DNA of 64,000 nt from Wuchereria bancrofti (Eukaryota; Nematoda; Chromadorea; Rhabditida; Onchocercidae). The position numbers and the translations under genes are program-made. The DNA lies in the NCBI GenBank assembly GCA_005281725.1, contig SSBO01000008.1, forward strand, positions 1,054,001-1,118,000, written 5' to 3'. This document shows positions 25,001 through 38,833 of this stretch, piece after piece; the first letter of the stretch is position 1, and every line of letters begins with the position of its first letter. The notes below the pieces were generated by a model. It worked only from the letters and a program-made list of their open reading frames with translations. It ran no database searches and was not told where the DNA came from.

Positions 25001-25435
25001 CATCAATCCCGGTGAATAATAGCGAAAATTTAATGTCTGCTTGATAGAAAGCATCATCATATCTGATATGAACAGAAATACGCCATATGAACCAACTAAT
25101 AATCAAAATTCTAATTATAATTTGTGTAAATTACACTGACTCTTACACATCCGAGAAATCCAAACACTAAAAAAGTCCAGCCTTCCAGCTCATTTTTATC
25201 CTAAAAAATTCTTGAAATCTCATTTTTCAAAAATTTCTGCTAAAACTGACGCCGTAACAGCATGGAGATAAATAAGTATATTTCGAATATGATCGGAATT
25301 AATCGGTGTAGTATTTTCTCGAGCTGGGAAGATAATCACAGCCCGACCGTTCCTATCCCTTGCACCAGGTAATAGGGCCACACGATCACGTAACACGTGA
25401 AGGATATCCTCAGCTTTTGGACACCCATCTCGCAT
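201..25435 (-). CDS. unc-73: UNC-73/Trio-family Rho guanine nucleotide exchange factor (5' part of gene, continues left of window)
   Basis: Multidomain Rac/Rho exchange factor for axon guidance and cell migration. Exons in transcription order: 25435-25247, 24836-24743, 24463-24248, 24079-23891, 23767-23625, 23510-23423, 23268-23146, 22939-22748, 22543-22400, 21931-21725, 21305-21125, 20842-20769, 20664-20482, 20290-20167, 20050-19935, 19611-19465, 18089-17979, 17532-17341, 16391-16197, 15502-15350, 15239-15021, 14884-14753, 14523-14329, 14204-14110, 13911-13735, 13288-13123, 12677-12537, 12196-12119, 11838-11659, 11369-11189, 11070-10916, 1042-956, 318-201. All phases agree except the first junction. 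Up to 10916 it encodes about 1593 aa, co-linear with the first half of human Trio as I remember it: Sec14, spectrin repeats, DH1, PH1, linker, SH3. The second GEF module is expected beyond base 1. Three junctions fit best as GC-AG introns. The orthologue call is firm; exact ends of a few exons are inferred. Confidence 0.93.
2219..2329 (-). CDS. unc-73: Candidate alternative first exon B of unc-73 (37 codons, strongly basic)
   Basis: An ATG at 2329 gives MLRYSKSIRSRTQSLYRDAK followed by RRFSKSVRSHQSSGREP, then the donor CCG|GTTTGTTTG. It ends in phase 0, matching the SH3 exon that starts at 1042, 1.2 kb downstream. About a third of residues are Arg/Lys, suggesting a membrane- or nucleus-directed basic tail, which is inference. 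The frame extends upstream to another ATG at about 2389 (MKKLNFRIKFVALFL), so the start is uncertain; I chose the inner ATG because the composition changes there. No acceptor is evident before it. Confidence 0.6.
8038..8196 (-). CDS. unc-73: Candidate alternative first exon A of unc-73 (53 codons, basic)
   Basis: An ATG at 8196 opens 53 codons starting MSLSNHNLLPNKQRSSLRHI and ending NHNHNDPS, followed by CCATCG|GTTTGTTT, a donor type used repeatedly in this window. It ends in phase 0 and fits the SH3 exon at 1042. No acceptor-like AG is visible just before the ATG, which favours a true first exon with its own promoter. The peptide is rich in Arg, Lys, His and Ser and shows no recognised domain. 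The open frame, GC content above the surrounding intron, and the phase-correct donor support it. C. elegans unc-73 is known to make GEF2-only isoforms from internal promoters, so the position is as expected. Confidence 0.62.
10781..10786 (-). terminator. AATAAA poly(A) signal after the short unc-73 isoform
   Basis: TTTATT on the plus strand reads AATAAA on the gene strand, about 125 bases beyond the read-through TGA at 10912-10910. It is a plausible cleavage signal for a GEF1-only mRNA. AATAAA occurs often by chance in DNA this AT-rich, so the support is only positional. Confidence 0.35.
10910..11070 (-). CDS. unc-73: UNC-73 Ser/Thr-rich linker exon with read-through stop (short isoform end)
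   Basis: The acceptor TTTCAG|AT and phase 1 from the PH exon give DMRQVSARNSSVTTTTSVSD and a tail SNHNLE. This is comparable to the Ser-rich stretch between PH1 and SH3 in Trio. The exon can end at GAG|GTCTGA (base 10916, phase 0) and join the SH3 exon at 1042, 9.9 kb away. If that weak donor is ignored, translation adds one Val and stops at TGA (10912-10910). An AATAAA lies about 125 bases downstream on the same strand (10786-10781). Both ends are therefore plausible: a long SH3-GEF2 form and a GEF1-only form. Confidence 0.8.
11189..11838 (-). CDS. unc-73: UNC-73 GEF1: pleckstrin-homology (PH) domain exons
   Basis: Exons 11838-11659 and 11369-11189 encode the PH domain paired with DH1 (about residues 1422-1541). 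Strands are recognisable as VMQESFLVWDPKAYFKKGRE, RQVFLFELCVVFAKK, IKYTYKTHL and VCEHVEGDASKFALR. The C-terminal helix with its invariant Trp is VHWVKKIRELMQ. The first exon can end at ATG|GCAAGC (GC donor, giving the same length as Trio) or six bases later at AGC|GTTTTC, adding Ala-Ser. The last exon ends TTTG|GTACCA in phase 1. Confidence 0.92.
12119..13911 (-). CDS. unc-73: UNC-73 GEF1: Dbl-homology (DH) domain exons
   Basis: Exons 13911-13735, 13288-13123, 12677-12537 and 12196-12119 encode the first DH domain (about residues 1235-1421), which in this family drives nucleotide exchange on Rac/RhoG. CR1 is visible as MMELIKSEKDYIEDLHKCI (Trio: MAELIQTEKAYVRDLREC). Then come IFSNIEQLYKFHNE, DPEDVGYCF, and the highly conserved CR3 helix LVIKPVQRITRYRLMLEQLL, followed by VVSVPRRANDLMHL. 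The second exon boundary restores Glu across GA|A. The exon ending at 12537 is best read with a GC donor (AGG|GCATGT), since that makes the spacing from EIR to SVPRRAND equal to human Trio; an alternative GT donor inserts about 12 residues. Confidence 0.93.
14329..24079 (-). CDS. unc-73: UNC-73 spectrin-repeat array
   Basis: Twenty exons from 24079 to 14329 encode a long helical array of spectrin repeats, about residues 167 to 1202. It links the Sec14 domain to the exchange module and in Trio/Kalirin serves as a scaffold and autoregulatory arm. Repeat hallmarks recur: a Trp in helix A (FDWIRSH, VLQWLEEHGDAYL, LDLWMRKKQQLDRC), the motif QW(E/Q)xR/KxKLxxxxQL (WETRRQKLDHCYQLKLFEQD, WQAKKLRLHSRLALIAFE), and NTYSNAEKLF like Trio NTYTNADKLL. 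Most exons are multiples of three or pair by phase (for example 23625 phase 2, 21125 phase 1). Introns of 0.7 to 1.3 kb fall before 19465, 17979, 17341, 16197 and 15350. The exon ending at 21125 is followed by GCAAGT rather than GT. Confidence 0.9.
15946..16089 (-). CDS. unc-73: Candidate alternative first exon (or cassette exon) inside unc-73, 48 codons
   Basis: An ATG at 16089 opens 48 codons beginning MSLKHYKKKRNPLSRMYKLL and ending GLYLDILE, followed by a clean donor GAG|GTAATG. It ends in phase 0, exactly what the next exon (15502, VMPILDQLEKEY) needs. The upstream context reads AATAATAG|ATG, with in-frame stops TAA and TAG immediately before the ATG. So it is either a first exon from an internal promoter or an exon spliced in after that AG, which also fits phase 0 from 16197. 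The N-terminus is rich in Lys/Arg. A transcript starting here would encode the last spectrin repeats plus GEF1 without the Sec14 domain. This segment does not correspond to Trio residues I remember, so it is inference from splice signals and composition. Confidence 0.6.
24248..25435 (-). CDS. unc-73: UNC-73 N-terminus: Sec14/CRAL-TRIO domain exons
   Basis: Three exons (25435-25247, 24836-24743, 24463-24248) encode the lipid-binding Sec14-like domain that opens Trio proteins, residues 1 to about 166. The start ATG at 25435 gives MRDGCPKAEDILHVLRD, matching the point where Trio begins its domain. An in-frame stop lies about 60 bases upstream, and a TTGCAG site near 25527 could take a spliced leader or a 5' UTR exon. 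Recognisable pieces are RGFTIIIDMRKGTTWNNVKP and HAVLIIKPEKFWEKHKTS. The junction from exon 1 to exon 2 does not close in frame with ordinary GT-AG sites (see findings), so a microexon, odd splice site or sequence error is possible there. Confidence 0.88.
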
Positions 25436-28400
25436 CTCTACTGATGATGCAACGCTTCCGTCACCACGGACGTTTGATGTCCCAAACCAGATTTAGATCT
25501 TTGCTACAACGATTATCTGTATTTCTGCAATATGAAGTGATTTCACACAACTTTCTTATATAAATACTACCAAATACTCACAGTTCATCCTTTCAAGAAT
25601 TTCAAGAATTCACAGTAAAAATTAATAATAAATAATTATAATAATGATAGTAATAATATAATGATAATAATAATGATAATAATAATAACCGCAGAAGAGA
25701 TGACGAAGTTGCAAACTAAAACACTAACAGTAATTAAAAAACATATAACTATTAGCAAATGTTAACGACAATAACAATGTTGCTTTATGAAATTTATAAA
25801 AATGATTTGTAGAATTTACGCATATTTTCATGTTATACTTTAATGTCTTCTGATGTCCCAACTGGATAGTTTATTGAACTTGCTAAGAACACAACATTAT
25901 ATCAATGATGAAAACCATAGCATAACGAATAATTAAAAGTAATAATTGCAATTAATCATGATAATGGAATTTTATGTAATAATTGTTTGTAGTAAAATTT
26001 AATAGAAGAACTACGTTTAGAAAATTTTATCACCTGTAAAATTTAAATTGAATTTAAACTTAGTTTAAAAAGATCCGAAAATTTTAGAGATCGCTACAAC
26101 CTTGAAATCTTATCAAAATCATAACGAATTAAAATTATTGGTGAAAATTTTAAAGTTATAATAAAATTCATCTAGATGAAAATAACCGTTCGTTAATAAT
26201 TGCCAAAATTACAGCGAGTATTGTTAGGAAAAGAGCGATAACTATAATTATCAATCACTATAATTCAAACAAATATAACAAATATTATAATAATGTGATA
26301 ATAATATGGACTAATAGAATTGAAGTTATTGTTAATAAATTTCTGAAAAGTGGAACTTGGCTAATTATTGTAATTATCAAGATCATGGTGGAAACAATAG
26401 TATGTAATCATAATTCGGTTGATGATAATAATATAGTGTCATATTATAAAGGAATGATTCCTGCTATATGATAAGATAATAAGGATGAGTATTTTAAATA
26501 ATTAAATTTAGATAATTAATATGCTGGCTGAGGACATAATAGCAGTAAAATTAAGATTCAAATTTTATAATATTAATGCCAAAGTTAATAATAATAGCAT
26601 CAATGACAGTGACAATAATAGTGATAAGTGACGAATGATGGAAGTATATAAAGCAATATCCTGTCTCCCGAGACTTCCTAACATACCCCGGGCAATATCC
26701 CGGGCAATTGAACCCCCGGAAGCCGAAGGCTGCAAAACGTCCAATATGTATTAGCAATTTCTCAACTACTGCAGCTATATATCGCCCTTTTTCTATCTAA
26801 GAGGATTAGATTTTCTCTTTCTCCGATAGCTCTTTCCCCTTTCCATCTCTGTCCCTCTCTCTCTTTCTCTCTCCTCTCCTTCAATAATTTCAATGTGCGG
26901 TAATGTCAACGACTATTCGATACCGTCATATCACGGATTTGATCAACGGACGAAACATGAGAACGAATGGGTGGGAATAAATTAACTTTAACTATATTTT
27001 TAATATTCTCGTTGACTTTTTCAGAATTTACTATATGTTTATCGATAAAAGCTGCCGGAACAGATTTTCGGTGTATTTGTAAACATTAAGTGTTCAAGCC
27101 AATTATGCAAATCTTTATGATTTTAAGCATAATTTTTATTTATTTCCGCGTATAAAAGGAAAGAAAATGGAATGCGAATGAACTACTCCTTTAAGCATTA
27201 GGAAATGATAGTATTAATGACATATTGATTAATTTATTTACTTCTTTGTTTATCTATTTCCTTCTTTACTATAAAAGTGCTAATGCAAATAAAGTGATTC
27301 ATGATGGTAAGTTGAATTCGAATCAAGAAGACCGTGTAAAATCCATCCGGTAAGCGTCAAGCTACGCGTAACATGCTTTTATGTGATAACAATTTTGTAT
27401 CACATACGTACGTTATATTTTGCATATAATCCTGAACTAATACTCTTATGAAATAGTAGTTTTGAAAGAAAAGTTGACCTATTGACCTTTCTTCATTTCT
27501 TCTTTCCTCCCTTTCTTTCCCTCACTCTATAAAGATTATTAAGTGAGAATTTTATTTATCCGTTTCTAAGAAGGGAAAATGGAACCCATCGATCCATCTC
27601 TTCTTCTCCCCGTCTCTCACTTTCCCTTACTCTCTTTCTTTCTTTTCCGTCTCGTCCAATGGAACACCTTACCTTTATTTCGACACCTTCATCTCAACCA
27701 TCATATTTCTACATTTTCTTTTTCAACCTACCAACCATCTCTTTATTTGTTTATTTACATCGAAAGCAGAGAGGCAAAGGAGGGAAGAGAGATGGAGAGG
27801 GAACTGAATGGGTATATTTCCCGTCCTTTTCTCTCCAGGACTTCATCTCATCAGTAGTACCAGTTTCCTATTTCAGGTTTACCGTCTAATTCTACTATTT
27901 CAGGTGTACCGGATTTCTTTCCCTTTTTTTTTGTTAAAAGTATAAGTTATAAAGGTAGTAAATGTGAGCTTTCTATAAAGTTAACTTCGTTACTTGCAAA
28001 TGATAAAACGAGCCTGAATTAGTATTAATTTTTATTTTCCTCCTCAAAACGATATGTAAAATGATGAATCAGTTGCTGATCACTCCATCTCTACAACTAT
28101 ACGTCACGTGTTCGTGTTTCGCTTTTATAGGAAGAAAGAGTTTTCAGGAACTTTTTTTTTATAAATATTTTCGAAAAATTGTGGTTTGTTCCTTCTCTTG
28201 CTTCTTTGGTCCTTTCTCTTTAATGCACCAATCAGTTTAGTATAACAGATTTTGATTTATCAATCAATACAAAGATAAGAAAACACAATTTTGTCGCATT
28301 TCGGTTTCTGGTTGCCAAAAAGTTTTTTTTTTTCTTTTTTGAGATATTTTGTAGACTGTACATCGTCAAAAGTAGTTACAATAAATGAATTGTTGTACAT

Positions 28401-30164
28401 TATAATAAGTAATTTGGATTAATAATTTCCATTTTTAAAAGAAATTCGAGAAAAATTCTTTTCGGAAATTTTGGAGTTGTAGATATCGATGAAATTGACA
28501 ATGAAACGAGAGAGAAGATAAATTTTAAAAGTTTCCAAGTTGTTTGATTCTGTCAATTTTTTTTTGGGCTTGCTTGCTGTGATGGTTAAGGTCTGAAAGA
28601 AGTCTAATTTAGCAAGAATTGTTAAAGAATGAAATATTGATTTCTTTGGCTACCAGATTTCCTCTATTAGGCCTAACAAAGAGGAGTGTGAATGAAGGAA
28701 GATACATTTGCCCTTTGACCTTCAATGTTGACAATGTACCTTTAAAATCTAAGGTCCCGATATGTAAATGCATATGGAAAGGTTTTGATTATTTCGTAGT
28801 GTGTGCTTTCTGCGTATTCATAAATCTTTTCTTTCCTTTATATGTTATTGGATGACGTACGTCCTTTCCACTTGTTTATGTGCTCAATTAGTCTTCCTAA
28901 CTGGAAATATAATGAAAAGAGATGTCAAGGACAATGGGTAGAGTAAGTTGTTAAGATTATTTCTTCTTTATTTACATTCTTCCATTTTCTTTACTAATGT
29001 TACATTACCAATGTTTAGAGGTAATTTAAATGAGATGCAAATAATATAAAAAACATTTCACAACATACACGCACGTGTAACATACGTGTGTAGGAAAAGA
29101 AAACCATTGTATATTATGCGCACGTAATACATTCTAGTAAATGTGTATGTATATTAGCGTAAATGATTGTTAAATATATCTTAAAAAATAACAATATGAG
29201 CTTTTCCTTTCCTTAGCTGTAGGTTGGATATGTATGGATGCCTATTTTGTTCATGAGGGATTGCTCTAGTCGTCGATTCACATGTTTTTCATCCTTGCTA
29301 TCGGATGGAAACACATCACTTAAACGTGTGAATCTATATGTTTATACACGTGAGAACACACGAGCAAAGTTTTATGTTAGTAGACGCACGTACGTGCACA
29401 AGTGTACATGCATATTGATCATTTTGTGCATGAATGGATGAATTCTTCGTGGGACCTACAGTATGCTGTAGGTAACAACGAAATGTTAAGAAATTATTTA
29501 TGTACTATATTAGCTAGCATTCGACAAAATGCTAGGCTCTTTTTTTGTTTTCTTTTTTTTTTTTTGTTTTCTGTGGCATTCGCATAATTCTTAGGATGGA
29601 TTTCATATAAGTTTTTAGGTTCAATTTGGTTAGATTTAAAAAAAATTACAAATTTTTAATTTAAAAAGATAAATTTTTATTAAATCAAATCATTTCCTTT
29701 ACTATAGTTATTCAGAAATTTGGTTTTAGATTTAGTGGCTAGTATTTGTGGTTAACGTGCTGTACATTGGGATAAAATTTTTCCTTTTTTTGATTTTTTT
29801 TTTACTTTTGCACAAATCTGAAATTTATGCAAAAGCCATATAAGCTTTTACATGAATTTCATTTTTTTCTGAAATATTAATCGTCGCGAATTTCATTTTT
29901 TGAAATATTAGTTTTTCACTTAATTTTTCGCAAGTTTTCACTTACTCGATATAATCTTTATTTGCTACGTAATCTATGAAACCGGTTTCCATAAGTTGCA
30001 TCATTTTGGTATATAAAATATATCTCGAATACTACTTAATTTTATGTCGATAATAGTATGGTTTGTTTATATGTCCATTGAAAAGTTCTTAATCCGTCGA
30101 TTTTTCGTATGATAAACGATCATTTTAATATCTTTCCTATTCAAAAAAGTTAAATTTTGCAGCT
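25436..30164. promoter_or_regulatory. Head-to-head intergenic region between unc-73 and the PCMTD-like gene
   Basis: A 4.7 kb region between two divergent start codons should hold the promoters of both genes. From 25600 to 26640 it is AT-rich with ATA/ATG-type triplet repeats (25618-25690). A GC-rich island occupies 26660-26735. A pyrimidine-rich tract (CTCTCT) runs 26795-26880 and another 27470-27760. Cs and Gs rise again in 27860-27910. CACGTG E-boxes and related ACGTG words cluster at 28105, 29072, 29347 and 29386. I see no supported coding exon; a 92-codon plus-strand frame at 27579-27857 is low complexity and unlike any family. Confidence 0.5.
26660..26735. promoter_or_regulatory. GC-rich island with repeated CCCGGGCAAT words
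   Basis: This stretch stands out from flanking DNA by GC content. It contains CCCCGGGCAATAT (26686-26698) directly followed by CCCGGGCAATT (26699-26709), then AACCCCCGGAAGCCG. It lies about 1.2 kb upstream of the unc-73 ATG and 3.4 kb upstream of the PCMTD-like ATG. A core promoter or an untranslated first exon is possible. The function is not shown by sequence. Confidence 0.35.
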
Positions 30165-35956
<5,792 letters not shown>

Positions 35957-37543
35957 TTAATATAAAATGTTATCAGTAAGTTCTTCCAGCTTATATTTGT
36001 GTAAAAAAAGAAAACTTTTATCCCTCACCCTTTTGTAAATTGTAATGGAATGGGTTTATATGAAGTCAGTTACTGCCTATTGCTGTTTCGATTATTTTTA
36101 TCTGTCCAAAAAAAAAACACTGGTTCTTTTGAATTCCGAAACTATGATACAAAAAACATTATCATGTGAGATCAAGCGATTTTCTCATTTTATATTTACA
36201 AGGTTTAGGATAGAATTTATGTCTATCAAATCTACTGTAACATTTTGCTTTGTTATATTGTTAGTAACGCGTCTTGTTTTTGCATTGCTACCAATCGCAT
36301 CAAATTTATTTACTTTCGTTTTATGTTTTAATGGATATAAGAAATTATGGAAACAATAACACACGCTTTATTTTTATGAAATTGGAAACTGCACCACTGA
36401 ATAGATTAGAATGATTCATGGAGGTCATGCCAACAAATAATTCGTGAGAATACTTTTTTTCTATAAGCTGTATAGGGTCTTGCTTGCCTTTATTATGTAT
36501 ATTTCTTTTGTGCATATTACGTTTGGTATTTTTGTTGTCAATAAATCAAAGTAATTTCTATCCCTCACCAGTTTAAACATAGTAAATTTGTTTTCTAAAT
36601 TAAGTGTAATTACATGTTTACGAATATCTCAAATTCCTGTGTTAACTTTTTTCTTCAATATATTTGGTATGACATTTATATTGCAAACAAAAAGAAATAA
36701 GAACGAAGACATAAAAAAGAAAAAAAAAAAGGTATTTCCCATGAATGTAACACCATAGGGAGATTATAAGTAATACAGTTCCTGTATGATATATCTAATC
36801 AAATGCTTTTATTATATCACAGGAGATAAAGAAGTATAGCATATAAAATTATTTAAAAATTGATTGAACAAAGTTTCGAGAATAAAACGATATTTAGGTC
36901 TATTTCGAAATCCCTGTAGGAAATGGGTTGGATTAAAACTGTCACTAATAAATATGGGAATTCTCAAACAATGTTAACATATACAAATGGAAAGCTGACA
37001 AATATCCCAAAGTTAGCATCACTTTTTCCTTTGGATATAATAAAAAAGCTTATATAAATTTTATTTCTCGTACCTTATTAGTAAGAAATAAAGTTTATTT
37101 CAATGATAATTACTGCTACTGCATAAATGTTCATACCCGTTTTGGGGAATTAAACTTTCTCGATATATTTTAACACAATGTGTTGTCCTACAACGTATTA
37201 AGATGTGAAATGAAATGAAATAAAAAGTGCATTTGACATTCATATCCTAAAAATAATCTTTCTAATTCATGTTAACTTATTCCAGTTGATATGCGAAAGA
37301 GGGTTAATTAATGTTTGGTGATTTTTAATATATAAATTTAAATAGTTTTCATCTAATCAATTTTAAAAATTTAAATAATTTGAGGGATAAAATTAGCTCT
37401 AAGATAATGAAATGAGAAAAACAGTAAAAAGTGAGGGATATTTTTCGTTTTTAACGAATAAATAACAACTGGATGAAAGGAAGAAAACAAGAGATTGACA
37501 TGACGACAAAGAAAAAGTTTGAAAAAAAAAAAAAGGAAATTTA
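35957..37543. other. Tail-to-tail intergenic region and 3' UTRs
   Basis: Between the PCMTD-like stop (35956) and the lin-10 stop (37544) there is 1.6 kb of AT-rich DNA with no supported gene. A plus-strand AATAAA at 36540-36545 is a candidate poly(A) signal for the PCMTD-like gene. A 104-codon plus frame at 36045-36359 is compositionally UTR-like and has no recognisable family. Confidence 0.6.
37087..37099. terminator. Palindromic poly(A) signal serving both strands
   Basis: AATAAAGTTTATT reads AATAAA on the plus strand (37087-37092) and AATAAA on the minus strand (37099-37094). On the minus strand it is the first AATAAA after the lin-10 stop, 445 bases downstream. On the plus strand it is a distal option for the PCMTD-like mRNA. 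Use of this site in both directions would make the two 3' UTRs meet or overlap. Confidence 0.5.
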
Positions 37544-38833
37544 TCAAATATAATTTGGCACTTCTTGGCCAGTGAGCAGACGGAACATTGACGTGGGCAT
37601 TGTTTTCATATGGATTTCACCAATTGCTGATGCTAGCATATTAACAATTTTTTCATGTGGGACTGCAACAACACTTTGTGAATTAATTTCAATAATTCGA
37701 TGACCAACACGAATTCCACCACGTTCCGCTATACCACCACGTAATAAGCTACAAATCTGAAATGTAAAAATTTTGAAAAAAGTAAAAACGAAAACAAAGA
37801 AAATGGAAGTTTCATAAATTTATGATAATACTTTTGAAAAATTAATACCAAATAACCGTAAATGTATTAAAATATGCTTACACGAAGCATTGTATAATAT
37901 ATCTGATGTCCATAATAATCTCACATTTTGATTTATCTTTTCTATTGAATCATATTTTCTTAAAAAACCATTATTTGTGAAAATTTGGTAAAGTAAACTT
38001 TGAAAATATTAATTTGTTAAAAGTTTCCCTTTCTCCATCTCAGAATAATTCCAAACAATAGTAAGAGATAATAAATAAACAAATCCATAAATAATAATTC
38101 AAAACTGAAACAAAGTAACAATAATTTTTACCACTCCATTTTGTACACTAAAACCAAGTTGATATTTCGTATCAGGACGTCGAATTCTAACTTCAACAAC
38201 TGGCGGTGTCGAAACAACCGTTAATTTTACAGCTGTGGAACTTTTTGTCGCCTATAAATGTTACATAATTTTTCACTCATAATAATTAGTAATAATGATA
38301 AGAGTGCATAATTATTACAGTCCATGAAAAATTTTAAATTCACAAACCTTAATATTTTGTTGTGCTGAAGCTAAAGGAAGACCTACTAAAGATATGCCAT
38401 TAATTGCAATTATCTGAAAATAAATAAATAAATCAAAAGTTTATTAACAATAGAAGAATAAAGTTATTGAAATGTGAATTGTTTCTTTTAACTTTTATGT
38501 ACCACATTTTTTTTCTTTTTTTTTGATTTTGTAATTTAGGAATAATTTCATGGATAAAAAGAAAAAAAAATTATTCGTTATTTTTTTTTTTCAAGGATGA
38601 TATATATGACTTACTTGATCACCAATATTTAAATGATTACATCGGCAAGCAGCACCATTTGGTTGTAAATTAGCAATGACAACCGTTGGTAGCATGGAAC
38701 CCCAACCGGATTCAACAACTACAACACCTAACGGTTCACCAGCTTTTTTTGGTACAACAACATCTTTTTGAGTTTCTTTTTTAGCAAACATTTCCAATTC
38801 ATCACCCATTAATTCCTGTGAACTTAATACTTC
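37544..38833 (-). CDS. lin-10: LIN-10 tandem PDZ domains and C-terminus
   Basis: Exons 38833-38615, 38413-38348, 38251-38132 and 37756-37544. PDZ1 has [26 protein letters not shown] and [23 protein letters not shown]2 has [40 protein letters not shown] and [20 protein letters not shown]. The protein ends [10 protein letters not shown] with stop at 37546-37544. In mammalian X11 the matching tail (QEQPVYI) folds into the PDZ1 groove and its penultimate Tyr regulates this; the Tyr is kept here. Confidence 0.95.

Noticed and set aside
27579..27889. Two overlapping plus-strand frames before the PCMTD-like gene
   Set aside because: Pyrimidine-rich low-complexity DNA with no family match; more likely promoter or UTR sequence.
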